64,000 nt of DNA from Chryseobacterium sp. SSA4.19. GTDB taxonomy: Bacteria > Bacteroidota > Bacteroidia > Flavobacteriales > Weeksellaceae. The translations under genes and the position numbers were made by a program. How positions within the stretch are numbered: the first letter of the stretch is position 1; every line of letters begins with the position of its first letter. The notes under the pieces are model-generated. The model was given only the letters and a program-made list of their open reading frames with translations, ran no database searches and had not been told where the DNA came from. Shown here in pieces: positions 45,162 through 53,736 of this stretch. The stretch spans positions 62,001 to 126,000 of the forward strand of contig NZ_JAKVIP010000007.1 in assembly GCF_022601875.1 (NCBI RefSeq). Reading direction: 5' to 3'.

Positions 45162-46415
45162 TTATTTTAAAGCATTCAAGGCAGCTTCCAGTTTCGGCAT
45201 CATTGCAGAAATTTCCTCAGTGGCCAAACCTCCTACAGAAGCACGGAACCAAGGTTCGTTTTTAGCTTCTCCGAATGCAGAGAAAGGAACCAGTGCTACT
45301 CCGGCTTCATTAATAAGATAAAATACAAGGTCTGAAGAATTTTCAATTACAGAGCCATCCGGTTTGGTTTTCCCGATATATTCCAACTTGATTGTAAGAT
45401 ACATTGCACCCATGGGTTCAATGCTGTCAACGGAAAGACCTCTTTCTTTCAGATCCTGAATTCCATTATGAAGCACCTTTAAGCTCGTCTCCAGTTTCCC
45501 TTTGAAATCTTCTACGAAAGCATTCACATCATCCGGGTTTTCAAAATATTTTGCAGTAGCTTCCTGTTCCGGTTTTGGAGCCCATGCTCCCACGTGTGTA
45601 AGAAGGGCTTTCATCTTATCCATGATATGAGCCGGACCGAATCCCCATCCTACCCGAACACCTGTTGCAGCCAGACATTTTGAAATACCGTCAATATAAA
45701 CGGTGTACTCTTTCATTTCAGGGAAAAGAGAAACCGGATCAACGTGCTCTGCCCCGAAAGTCAGATTGGAATAGATCTGGTCATACATTAAATATAATGG
45801 TTTTTCATCCTCTCCTCTCTGTTTGTTTTCGGCGATAACCAGTTCACAGATTTCTGACAGCTGTTCTCTGGTAAACATCGTCCCTGTAGGGTTTAACGGT
45901 GAACAAAGTGCCAATAAAACAGCTCCGGATAAATGGGGCTTCAAATCATCTGCGGTAGGAAGGAAATTATTTTCATGGGTTGTCTTCACTTCTACCGCAT
46001 CAGCAGATGTAAGGTATGCATAATGATTATTATTCCAAGAAGGGATAGGATAAATTACTTTATCACCTTCATCCACGATGGTTTTATATACTGCATAGAT
46101 CAAAGGTCTTGAACCTGCTGTAATTAAAATGTCATTAGGTGAATATTCCAGGTTCCATCTTGTTTTCAGGTCTTTTGAAACTTCTTTTCTTAAAGATAAA
46201 AGTCCGTTAGCCGGCGGATAATTTGTCAGATTATTCTGATAAGCTTTCTGAATTTCTTCCTTTAACTTTGCAGGAATAGGATAAATATTAGAATTCAGGT
46301 CACCAATGGTAAGGTTTGCTATTTCCGCTCCTTTTGCCTTTAAATCATTTACTTCGTTACCAATTTTTACAATTTCAGAACCGATCAGGTTCGCCGCTAA
46401 TTTTGAAACTTTCAC
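45162..46415 (-). CDS. Pyridoxal phosphate-dependent aminotransferase (aspartate aminotransferase-like)
   Basis: Fold-type I class I/II transaminase, cytosolic. Motifs: ANLTIGDLNSN at the N-terminus, AGSRPLIYAVY for the cofactor ring, the CSPLNPTGTMF block, MYDQIYSNLTFG, and the Schiff-base Lys in DGISKCLAATGVRVGWGF with the phosphate-binding Arg. 417 aa. Substrate likely aspartate or another amino acid with 2-oxoglutarate. The GDLNSN variation is seen in the Bacteroidota-type enzymes. Confidence 0.85.
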   Translation of the reverse strand: MKVSKLAANLIGSEIVKIGNEVNDLKAKGAEIANLTIGDLNSNIYPIPAKLKEEIQKAYQNNLTNYPPANGLLSLRKEVSKDLKTRWNLEYSPNDILITAGSRPLIYAVYKTIVDEGDKVIYPIPSWNNNHYAYLTSADAVEVKTTHENNFLPTADDLKPHLSGAVLLALCSPLNPTGTMFTREQLSEICELVIAENKQRGEDEKPLYLMYDQIYSNLTFGAEHVDPVSLFPEMKEYTVYIDGISKCLAATGVRVGWGFGPAHIMDKMKALLTHVGAWAPKPEQEATAKYFENPDDVNAFVEDFKGKLETSLKVLHNGIQDLKERGLSVDSIEPMGAMYLTIKLEYIGKTKPDGSVIENSSDLVFYLINEAGVALVPFSAFGEAKNEPWFRASVGGLATEEISAMMPKLEAALNALK

Positions 46416-46460
46416 TTTACTTTTATTTATTGTTACTTTATTATTGTTATAAGTTAATAA

Positions 46461-46816
46461 TTATGAATTATGAGTCCTATTCTTTGTAGTAATAATTATA
46501 CTTCTAATTATTTTTAAAACTTCCTTTGCCTGATTTAAAGGCTTTCAAACTCCTGCTGTGATATATAATCTGTTGCATACGAAAGTTCAAGCCAATAAAT
46601 TGTTTCATCACATTCTCCCTGAGAGATAGATAGTTTATGAACAAAATCCAATCTGCTTTGAGCATTTAATGCTTCCCTGATATTAGCACCGACAGAAGTT
46701 CAGGATCTTAATAAGTGCTAGAAAGGATATTTTTTTTCGGCACTGAACTTTGTATAAAATTTTACAATATGTACCGCAAACTCAAAACTCTTCTTTCCAA
46801 CAATGCTATCACTCAT
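46461..46816 (-). pseudogene. Decayed four-helix-bundle (S23-type) protein gene
   Basis: Translating backwards from an ATG at 46816 gives MSDSIVGKKSFEFAVHIVKF, the normal start of a small family of helical proteins related to the 23S intervening-sequence protein. After residue 32 there is a stop (TAG). The homologous text returns in frame as HLLRS, then a second stop (TGA, where the family has Gly, so a GGA to TGA change), then TSVGANIREALNAQSRLDF and the VHKLSISQGECDETIYWLEL segment. A further frameshift at about 46535 leads to a last tail (NQAKEVLKIIRSIII) that ends at 46461. At least two stops and one or more frameshifts make it clearly non-functional. Confidence 0.8.
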
Positions 46817-46847
46817 AACATAAGACTTTCAACTCATAATTTACTTA

Positions 46848-48563
46848 TTATATCAATTGCAGGTCTTTTCTAACCTCCAGAATTTTCTCCTCTAAAGACT
46901 GCAATTTGTTTTTAAAATCTGCTTCGGAAGCAAGAGAATCTTTTACCGAGATATAGAATTTGATTTTCGGTTCCGTTCCGGAAGGCCTAACGCATACTTT
47001 CGTGCCGTCCTGTGTGTAATAGATCAGGACATTCGATTTTGGGATGTCATTCATCACCAGTTTTTCATTTCTGGAAACAATGAAATTAGTCTGTTCCTTA
47101 AAATCTTTTACTTCTTCCACCTCTGAACCGGCCAATTGTTTCGGAGGATTTTCCCTGAAATTTTTCATCATATTCAGGATTTCTTCTGCACCGTCTTTTC
47201 CTTTTCTTACCAGATTTACCAAACCTTCATAATGCATTCCTGTTTCCTGGTAAATTTCAATCAGATATTGATACATTGTTCTTCCGTTGGCTTTGCACCA
47301 GGCCGCAATTTCACAGGCTAAAACGATACTTCCGCATGAATCTTTATCACGGACGAAGTCTCCGGTCATAAATCCGAAACTTTCTTCTCCGCCACACACA
47401 AATTTTTCCTTTCCTTCCGCTTCACGGATCATTTTGCCGATCCATTTGAACCCTGTAAGTCCCGCTTTACACTGGACACCGAATTTTTGGGCAATATCAA
47501 AGAAAATATCTGAGGTTACAATGGTAGAACCGATAAATTCTTTTCCGGTAATCTTATCTTGTTTTCTCCATTCGTTTAAGATGTAATAAGTCAGGATCGT
47601 GTTACATTGGTTTCCGTTTAGCAGCTGCATTTCTCCGTCCAGGTTCCTAACGGCAATTCCCAGCCTGTCACCGTCCGGATCTGTTCCGATCACAATGTCT
47701 GCATTGGTTATTTTTGCAAGATCCATTGCCATTTCCAGTGCCGCCGGTTCTTCAGGATTTGGAGAATCAACAGTCGGGAAATTCCCGCTTGGGATCATCT
47801 GTTCCGTCACCAGGTCAATCTTTTTAAAGCCCGCTTTTTTTAAAGCCTGCGGAACAGTGGTGTAAGTTGTTCCGTGGATGGATGTAAAAACGATATTTAA
47901 ATTTTCTTTTCCAACATTCTGATAGGTTGAATTTTCAATACAGGCATCAATATACACTTCATCCTGCTCCTCTCCGATCCATTCGATCAGGCTGTCATTT
48001 CCCGTAAATTTAATTTCCTCAAATTTTACCGAAAGCACTTCATTGATGATAGCTTCGTCATGCGGCGGAACAATCTGAGCTCCGTCATTCCAGTATACTT
48101 TATATCCGTTGTATTCAGGCGGATTGTGAGAGGCTGTTAATACGATTCCCCCATGGCATTTTTTATCACGGACCGTAAAAGATAATTCCGGAGTCGGCCT
48201 GTGATCTTTAAAAAGCAGTACTTTAATGCCGTTCGCCGTGAAAACATCCGCTACCAGTTTTCCGAACTCTTTTGAATTGTTTCTTACGTCATAAGCAATC
48301 GCTACTTTTATTTCTTCATTGGGAAACTGCTTTAACATATAATTTGCAAGTCCCTGTGTAGCCTGTCCTAACGTATATTTATTTAAACGATTGGTTCCTA
48401 CGCCCATAATACCTCTCATTCCGCCGGTTCCGAATTCCAGTGCTCGGTAGAAAGAGTCTTCCAGGTCTGGAGAATTGCCCTCTATTAAGAGCTGAACCGC
48501 ATTTCTTGTTTCTTCATCAAATGATTCGTGTAACCAAAGTCTTGCTTTTTCTAATGTTGTCAT
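46848..48563 (-). CDS. Phospho-sugar mutase (phosphoglucomutase / phosphomannomutase, PgcA-like)
   Basis: Alpha-D-phosphohexomutase, cytosolic, moving phosphate between C1 and C6 of glucose or mannose. Domain 1 has the phosphoserine loop TASHNPPEYNGYKVYWNDG with the catalytic Ser; domain 2 the metal loop GTDPDGDRLGIAV; domain 3 the sugar loop GEESFGFMTG; domain 4 the phosphate loop RPSGTEPKIKFYI. 571 aa, the longer form similar to PgcA/eukaryotic PGM2. It feeds nucleotide-sugar and glycan synthesis. Monocistronic. Confidence 0.9.
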   Translation of the reverse strand: MTTLEKARLWLHESFDEETRNAVQLLIEGNSPDLEDSFYRALEFGTGGMRGIMGVGTNRLNKYTLGQATQGLANYMLKQFPNEEIKVAIAYDVRNNSKEFGKLVADVFTANGIKVLLFKDHRPTPELSFTVRDKKCHGGIVLTASHNPPEYNGYKVYWNDGAQIVPPHDEAIINEVLSVKFEEIKFTGNDSLIEWIGEEQDEVYIDACIENSTYQNVGKENLNIVFTSIHGTTYTTVPQALKKAGFKKIDLVTEQMIPSGNFPTVDSPNPEEPAALEMAMDLAKITNADIVIGTDPDGDRLGIAVRNLDGEMQLLNGNQCNTILTYYILNEWRKQDKITGKEFIGSTIVTSDIFFDIAQKFGVQCKAGLTGFKWIGKMIREAEGKEKFVCGGEESFGFMTGDFVRDKDSCGSIVLACEIAAWCKANGRTMYQYLIEIYQETGMHYEGLVNLVRKGKDGAEEILNMMKNFRENPPKQLAGSEVEEVKDFKEQTNFIVSRNEKLVMNDIPKSNVLIYYTQDGTKVCVRPSGTEPKIKFYISVKDSLASEADFKNKLQSLEEKILEVRKDLQLI

Positions 48564-48735
48564 AAGTATATTTTGTTCTTTGGACCGGAGATTGGTAAGT
48601 GAGTAGAAGAAAGAAATCTTTCAGCTTTTAACTTCTCAGCTTCCGGCTCTGATTATTTTTTATCTGTTTGAATGGAATCATCCAATAATTAACATGGTTA
48701 TATTCATTAAATTTATTTGGGATCTGAATTCTAAT

Positions 48736-49446
48736 TTACTCTAATTTCTTATTTTCAACACGGGCATCTTTATCGATTTTAAAAGCCCGGATCGGATCAT
48801 TATAATAAATAAATTTTGCCGTATTCTGAACATGGCCTTTCAATGAATCTTGTACATTAACTTCAGCATAGTTTCCGTTTTTAGAATCAATATTCAGGTT
48901 TTCTATTTTCCAGTACGGAGCAATCAGACTTGCTGTGTCTGCAATCTTTATCACCGCATTTTTTGTCTGTCCCAGGAAATTGGCCCTGCTCCGGTTAAGC
49001 ATCTCAACTTCTGCCTTCCTCGTGTTGACCGATCCCATAAATGTAGCATAATTTTTTAAATTAAGCTTAAAATTATCGGTTTTAATCTCACTTGAAATGT
49101 TCATTTCTACAGAATCGGAAATGGTTACTTTTTCAAGATTATATTTGGAATAAATGGTGATGTTATAAAAATCAACGCCTTTTGTCCCCCGTTTTTCTTT
49201 AATAGACAGGGTTTTGTCATCCACATCAACATTCAGGTTATCCGCAACATTCGGATAGGTTTCAATCTCTACAAAATTCTTGTTTCCTCTTGCATAAAAT
49301 ACCCGGAATTTCCCTTCCAGGTCAAGATTGACAAATTCTTCGACGTCTACATCCTTTCTTTCAATAGTTCCTTTGGGTGAAACTTTCCCGCAGGAAAATA
49401 AAACAAGGGATACGAACACCAATACATAATAATTTCTTTTAGCCAT
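48736..49446 (-). CDS. DUF2807 (GIN domain) lipoprotein
   Basis: Exported beta-helix protein. Signal MAKRNYYVLVFVSLVLFSC with lipobox LFSC. The mature part has the DUF2807 pattern of repeated strands, e.g. EFVNLDLEGKFRVFYARG and NVDVDDKTLSIKEKRG, to the end. 236 aa. The function is unknown; DUF2807 proteins are often surface or adhesin-like. The frame is open far upstream (49572), but the lipoprotein signal fixes the start at ATG 49446. It overlaps the end of the upstream membrane protein gene by 8 bases, so translation is coupled. Confidence 0.75.
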   Translation of the reverse strand: MAKRNYYVLVFVSLVLFSCGKVSPKGTIERKDVDVEEFVNLDLEGKFRVFYARGNKNFVEIETYPNVADNLNVDVDDKTLSIKEKRGTKGVDFYNITIYSKYNLEKVTISDSVEMNISSEIKTDNFKLNLKNYATFMGSVNTRKAEVEMLNRSRANFLGQTKNAVIKIADTASLIAPYWKIENLNIDSKNGNYAEVNVQDSLKGHVQNTAKFIYYNDPIRAFKIDKDARVENKKLE

Positions 49447-49837
49447 TTTCAAATGAAGTAGAATAAATAATAAAAAATACAAAAACTGCAGTGATCGCCA
49501 ACCCGACAAATAATGGTATCCATATTGATTTTTTAGAATACTGATCTTCATCAGGAAAGTATTTCGGAACAAAAAAATAAGAAAGCAGGCAGCCTCCCAA
49601 TAATCCGCTTATATACGAATAGGTGCTTTTAGGATTTTCCTGAAGCCCACCGATAATGATGGTGATGATGGTCAATACTACAGAAAAACCTAATACAATA
49701 TAAGCTTCCGTTTTCTTCTTCGCAGAAACTAAATTCTGATATAATAAAATACCGCCGAAAAGTGTTGAGAAAAAAATTGAAAAGCCTAAAATAGCATGCT
49801 TGGAGTATATCTTAGGCAATTTTTTATCATTCATCAT
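49439..49837 (-). CDS. Small membrane protein in the glycosyltransferase operon
   Basis: 132 aa, four hydrophobic segments (AILGFSIFFSTLFGGILLY, YIVLGFSVVLTIITIIIGGL, YISGLLGGCLLSYFFV and IPLFVGLAITAVFVFFIIY), with a charged loop between helices 3 and 4. The N-terminus (MMNDKKLPK) is cytosolic by charge. No named family recognised. It lies 3 bases after the GT2 gene stop and overlaps the DUF2807 gene, so it belongs to that operon. Confidence 0.65.
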   Translation of the reverse strand: MMNDKKLPKIYSKHAILGFSIFFSTLFGGILLYQNLVSAKKKTEAYIVLGFSVVLTIITIIIGGLQENPKSTYSYISGLLGGCLLSYFFVPKYFPDEDQYSKKSIWIPLFVGLAITAVFVFFIIYSTSFENG

Positions 49838-49840
49838 TAT

Positions 49841-50791
49841 TTAAATCACTTCGTCAATATTATAATTTTTGTGTTCACGGTTCGTTCTGATGATCATTTC
49901 GCCCAAGAATCCGGCTATGAACAGCAATGTTCCCATCAGCATCATGGTTAACGCAATGAAGAACCAAGGATTATTGGTAATCAGATGTCCGTAAATTCCT
50001 CTGGCTACATCAATAAGTTTAGAAAGTCCTAGCCATAGCGCAGACAGGAAACCGACTATAAACATCAAAGTTCCCACTGCTCCGAAGAAATGCATCGGTC
50101 TTCCTCCGAAACGGCTTACAAACCAAAGAGTGACCAAATCAAGAAATCCTCTTATGAATCTTTCGGTTCCGAATTTTGAAGTTCCGTAAGGTCTTGCCTG
50201 ATGTTGTACTTCTTTTTCCGTAATCCTTCTAAAGCCTGCATTGGCAGCCAGAACCGGAATATACCGGTGCATATCTCCGTACACATCAATGGTTTTTACC
50301 ACCTGTTTTTTATAGGCTTTCAAACCACAATTGAAATCGTGAAGCTCAACGCCTGAAACTTTTCGTGCAGCGGCATTGAATAATTTAGAGGGAACATTTT
50401 TCGTCATGACATTATCAAAACGCTTCTTTTTCCATCCGGAAACGATGTCATAATTGTCTTCAACCACCATTCTGTAGAGTTCAGGAATTTCTTCCGGAAA
50501 ATCCTGCAGATCTGCATCCATGGTAATAATAACGTCTCCGTTAGTTCTTTCGAAAGCGGCATGCAATGCCTGGGATTTTCCGTAATTTTTGGAGAATTTA
50601 ATGGCGTGGATCTGCGGATGCTGTACTTTCATGTTTTCAATAATGCTCCATGAAAGATCGGTGCTTCCGTCATCTACAAACCATATTTCGTATGATAAAC
50701 TGTTGGCCTGGCAAACAGTATCAATTCTTAAGAAAAGCTCTTCCAAAGACGCTTCTTCGTTTAATAACGGAATAACTATGGATAAATTCAT
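49841..50791 (-). CDS. Family 2 glycosyltransferase with two C-terminal membrane segments (DPM1/ArnC-like)
   Basis: Inner-membrane glycosyltransferase that transfers a sugar to polyprenyl phosphate. GT-A domain: SIVIPLLNEEASLEEL, FVDDGSTD for nucleotide binding, the metal motif DADLQDFPEEIP, and the FNCGLKAYKKQVV loop. Two helices (FFGAVGTLMFIVGFLSALWLGL and FFIALTMMLMGTLLFIAGFL) anchor it. 316 aa, similar to DPM/ArnC/GtrB. Likely supplies lipid-linked sugar for envelope glycans or protein glycosylation. Operon: DUF4199, this gene, membrane protein, DUF2807. Confidence 0.9.
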   Translation of the reverse strand: MNLSIVIPLLNEEASLEELFLRIDTVCQANSLSYEIWFVDDGSTDLSWSIIENMKVQHPQIHAIKFSKNYGKSQALHAAFERTNGDVIITMDADLQDFPEEIPELYRMVVEDNYDIVSGWKKKRFDNVMTKNVPSKLFNAAARKVSGVELHDFNCGLKAYKKQVVKTIDVYGDMHRYIPVLAANAGFRRITEKEVQHQARPYGTSKFGTERFIRGFLDLVTLWFVSRFGGRPMHFFGAVGTLMFIVGFLSALWLGLSKLIDVARGIYGHLITNNPWFFIALTMMLMGTLLFIAGFLGEMIIRTNREHKNYNIDEVI

Positions 50792-50808
50792 TTAAATGTC
50801 AGTAAAAA

Positions 50809-51408
50809 TTATTCTTGGTTTTCTATTTCCTGATAGACGGTTCGGGTTCTGAAAAACGCCCCGAAAAACAATGACAAAACTACGTAAAATATAAGAATTG
50901 CTGCAAAATATCCTGAAAAATGACTGGCGGTAAGCATATCTTTTCCTTTCACTGCTTCCGGAGAAAAGCTGGGCAGCCTTTCTTTGTATTTCTGGTCCAG
51001 TTCGTCAATATCTTTCTGGTGTTTTAAAATTTTTCTCGCAGAGGCATATTCTTTATCCAGTTCTGCTTTCTGTCTGGTTACATACTGATAATTCAGCAGT
51101 TTTTTTGCATCGGTATCTACAAAATTAAGATAGGCATAAATGCTCAAAATGGAAAGTACCCCACCGATAAACATCGGAACAAAAGCTCTTTTGAAAGCAT
51201 CTTTGAAACTGACGGTTCTATGATTATTCCAATAGGTTTTTACCGACCAGAAAGCGGCACCCGCATATAAAACGGGTAAAACAAAAGCATTGGCCTTCAG
51301 TGAGATGTCAAAATAGTTGACTCCTGAGAAAAAATAATATACTACAAAAAAAACAATCATTGTAGCGATAAAAAGGATAATTCCTAGTGTTAATGGACTT
51401 TTTGTCAT
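50809..51408 (-). CDS. DUF4199 family membrane protein
   Basis: Bacteroidota-specific membrane protein of unknown role. Four hydrophobic segments (IILFIATMIVFFVVYYFF, FVLPVLYAGAAFWSV, FIGGVLSILSIYAYL, YFAAILIFYVVLSLFFGAFF), with a charged helical, coiled-coil-like stretch at 110-150 (RQKAELDKEYASARKIL). 199 aa, the family's usual length. First gene of the GT2 operon, 17 bases upstream of the transferase. Confidence 0.85.
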   Translation of the reverse strand: MTKSPLTLGIILFIATMIVFFVVYYFFSGVNYFDISLKANAFVLPVLYAGAAFWSVKTYWNNHRTVSFKDAFKRAFVPMFIGGVLSILSIYAYLNFVDTDAKKLLNYQYVTRQKAELDKEYASARKILKHQKDIDELDQKYKERLPSFSPEAVKGKDMLTASHFSGYFAAILIFYVVLSLFFGAFFRTRTVYQEIENQE

Positions 51409-51527
51409 AATTAATTTTTTAGAAAAAGTTGAAAAATTATTCCGCTACATTTCAGCCTTTTAGCTTGATCACAGCGTTTTTTCACCTATTTTTCTTTCAT
51501 AATATTTTTAAGTTTATAAAATATTCC

Positions 51528-51535
51528 TATCTTTG
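51528..51535 (+). promoter_or_regulatory. -7 box of ffs
   Basis: TATCTTTG matches TAnnTTTG and lies 4 bases before the predicted 5' end of the SRP RNA. Confidence 0.6.
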
Positions 51536-51539
51536 CAAC

Positions 51540-51632
51540 GGCAAGTCCTAAACAACCAGCTCCTGAGAATCCTCCAGGGTGGGAACGCAGCAAAGGTAAT
51601 CGGTCGTAGCGGTGTGATTTAGGTAGCTTGCC
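51540..51632 (+). ncRNA. ffs: Signal recognition particle RNA, small (4.5S) type
   Basis: The RNA partner of Ffh that targets nascent membrane and exported proteins. The ends pair (GGCAAG with CTTGCC; inside them CCTAAA with TTTAGG). The centre contains the domain IV tip: CCAGGGTGGGAACGCAGCAA and AGG, the conserved GGAA tetraloop and bulge region where Ffh binds. About 93 bases. It is preceded by TATCTTTG and followed by A then eight Ts. It lies on the plus strand in an otherwise empty gap between two minus-strand genes. Confidence 0.85.
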
Positions 51633-51741
51633 ATTTTTTTTGTTTTAAACTGAAGTAAGGTAATCTGAGAATTATCTTTTTTTGTTTTTATACATTCCGT
51701 CATCATTTCAGTTTTCAAATTACCTTCCTTTAACTGTTTAT

Positions 51742-52428
51742 TTAAAATTCGAAAGTTTCACCAAGCTTAGGTAAAACGAGCTCAACATTTTTATCTGAGA
51801 AATGCTTCAGTGCATTTTCATGATTGATTTCAATTGCAGGGAATGTATCAAAATGACATCCGATCACTTTTGGAGTCTTCAGTAATTCTGATGCTGCAAA
51901 AGCTGCTTTTCTCGCGCACATGGTATAATGGCTTCCAATAGGAAGAATCGAAAGATCTAAGTTACCGTATAACTTTGGGAAAAGCTCCATATCTGCCATC
52001 ACTCCGGTATCTCCTGCCATATACAAGTTTCTGCCTTCAGGAAGCCTAAAAATATAACCTACGGGAACGCCTCCGTAGCTTCCGTCAGGAAACGAGCTGG
52101 TGTGGTGAGCAGGAACCATTGAAATTTTCAGGTCACCTAATTTTGCTGATCCGCCCAAGTTGACATCATCTTTATTTTTGGCATTTTTGAAGTAGGCACA
52201 TATTTCGGGCTGGCCGATGATCGTGGCTTCAGGATGATGCCGTAAAACTTCCTCAACGTCTGCAATATGGTCTCCATGTGCATGGGTCAGCAAAATATAA
52301 TCTATTTTCTGAGCCGAAATATCAAATCCTGATTCTGTTTTTTTGTAGTTGTAAAAAGGGTCGCTTAAAATTGTTTTGTCTTTGTAGGTAAACAAAAAAC
52401 AGTTTTGTCCTAAGTATTGTATTTTCAT
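51742..52428 (-). CDS. UPF0173 metal-dependent hydrolase (metallo-beta-lactamase fold)
   Basis: Cytosolic MBL-fold hydrolase. Motifs: THAHGDHIADVEEVL (HxHxDH metal ligands), then HHTSSFPDGSYGGVPVG, the AGDTGVMADMELF loop with the bridging Asp, and the final HFDTFPAIEI His. 228 aa, normal for UPF0173. Last of an operon behind menA and a small membrane protein (12 bases gap). Substrate unknown; members act on phosphoesters or related bonds. Confidence 0.85.
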   Translation of the reverse strand: MKIQYLGQNCFLFTYKDKTILSDPFYNYKKTESGFDISAQKIDYILLTHAHGDHIADVEEVLRHHPEATIIGQPEICAYFKNAKNKDDVNLGGSAKLGDLKISMVPAHHTSSFPDGSYGGVPVGYIFRLPEGRNLYMAGDTGVMADMELFPKLYGNLDLSILPIGSHYTMCARKAAFAASELLKTPKVIGCHFDTFPAIEINHENALKHFSDKNVELVLPKLGETFEF

Positions 52429-52439
52429 TTAGTTAAATT

Positions 52440-52718
52440 TTATAAAGAAATATAAAGTAGAAATAATATTAGAATTGAGTTAGTGGAGTTTAGAAAAAAT
52501 AGTAATTTATTATTATATTGTTTTCCTAAAATAACAATTAATGAAGGAATTATTCCTAAGTTTATAATTAAATAAAATGGAAGAACCAAATATCCAAATC
52601 CCATTGGTCCTCCATCTTTCTCAATTAACGTTATTGTTTTAGAAATAAAATAAATGTTAGAAAGCAGAATCAATATGGAAAAAAGAATATTTAAATGCTT
52701 TAATTTGTAATTGATCAT
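52440..52718 (-). CDS. Small membrane protein between menA and the UPF0173 gene
   Basis: 92 aa, three hydrophobic segments (residues 10-28, 40-62 and 70-90); I do not recognise a family. The sequence is AT-rich and shares the ATGA-type overlap (52715-52718) with the menA stop, so it is translated with menA. It may be a recent insertion into the operon. There is no evidence of a role in menaquinone metabolism. Confidence 0.5.
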   Translation of the reverse strand: MINYKLKHLNILFSILILLSNIYFISKTITLIEKDGGPMGFGYLVLPFYLIINLGIIPSLIVILGKQYNNKLLFFLNSTNSILILFLLYISL

Positions 52719-53644
52719 CCAAAATAATTAAGTCCGAAAGCTGTAAGAACGGCCATCATAAAAGTTATAATTCCAACCTGCTTTAAAAACGGATCAAGTT
52801 CCCTTGGGTTTTTTACTGCCATAATCTGTCTTCTTAATTTCATTAACGGAAGCAGTAAAATCATAACAATGAATACATAATAGTTCTGCGTCTGAAAGAA
52901 TCCGTTTACTCCGAAAAAAACCAGCATTAAAATCAAAGGAAGCTGCAACAGAACCATTTCGTAGATCATGGCATTCTTAAAGCCTATTCTCAGTGCAAAG
53001 CTGTTTTTGCCTGATAACCTGTCGCTTTCAATATCTCTCATATTGTTTAAGTTCAGCACGGCCATACTCATCATACCGACAGCAGTTCCCGGCAGCAGCA
53101 TGTCCCAGCTGAACGATTTTGTAAATAAGAAATAGCTTCCGCAAACCGAAACCAGTCCGAAAAAGATAAAAACAAACACATCGCCTAATCCCATATATCC
53201 GTAAGGTTTTTTCCCGATCGTATAGCCGATTGCCGCTAAAATACTTGCTACTCCTAATCCGATGAAAATATAAAATTCATTCATATATTCAGGAATAAAA
53301 GCCACGTATAAAAGACCTACAGTTGCAGCAAAAGATAAAACTGATAAGATAATTACCGCATTCTTCATTTGTTTCGCCGTAATTTTTCCGGACGCAACTG
53401 CTCTTGCTTCTGCCTCCATTACCCTTTTTGCATCGGTTCCCTTAACGCCGTCTCCATAATCGTTTGCATAATTCGATAAAATCTGGTATAGTAATGTAAC
53501 TAAAAGTGCCAATGCAAAAATTCTCCAGTCCCAGATTCCTCCTTCGTCGTACAATTTCCATCTTGCAATGAAAGAACCCATGATAATTCCGCTTAGGGAA
53601 AGCGGCAATGTTCTAAGCCTTGCGGCTTTTATCCAATCTGACAT
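52715..53644 (-). CDS. menA: 1,4-dihydroxy-2-naphthoate polyprenyltransferase
   Basis: UbiA-family inner-membrane prenyltransferase that attaches the polyprenyl tail to DHNA, giving demethylmenaquinone. Motif for prenyl diphosphate binding: NYANDYGDGVKGTDAKRV (NxxxDxxxD with basic residues). The second Asp-rich motif is NNMRDIESDRLSGKN. About eight membrane segments. 309 aa. Bacteroidota respire with menaquinone only, so this is essential. First of an operon with the small membrane protein and UPF0173. menB lies upstream on the same strand. Confidence 0.9.
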   Translation of the reverse strand: MSDWIKAARLRTLPLSLSGIIMGSFIARWKLYDEGGIWDWRIFALALLVTLLYQILSNYANDYGDGVKGTDAKRVMEAEARAVASGKITAKQMKNAVIILSVLSFAATVGLLYVAFIPEYMNEFYIFIGLGVASILAAIGYTIGKKPYGYMGLGDVFVFIFFGLVSVCGSYFLFTKSFSWDMLLPGTAVGMMSMAVLNLNNMRDIESDRLSGKNSFALRIGFKNAMIYEMVLLQLPLILMLVFFGVNGFFQTQNYYVFIVMILLLPLMKLRRQIMAVKNPRELDPFLKQVGIITFMMAVLTAFGLNYFG

Positions 53645-53670
53645 AATATTTAGATATTGGAAATTAGAAT

Positions 53671-53716
53671 TTAGAAACCAGATTTAAACTGCATAAGTCT
53701 AATTTCTGGTTTCTAA
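53671..53716. repeat. 12-base inverted repeat between menB and menA
   Basis: TTAGAAACCAGA (53671-53682) and TCTGGTTTCTAA (53705-53716) are exact complements with a 22-base loop. No T-run follows on the minus strand, so it is more likely an intercistronic hairpin than a terminator. Confidence 0.5.
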
Positions 53717-53736
53717 CTACTATTTTCTTATTTATG

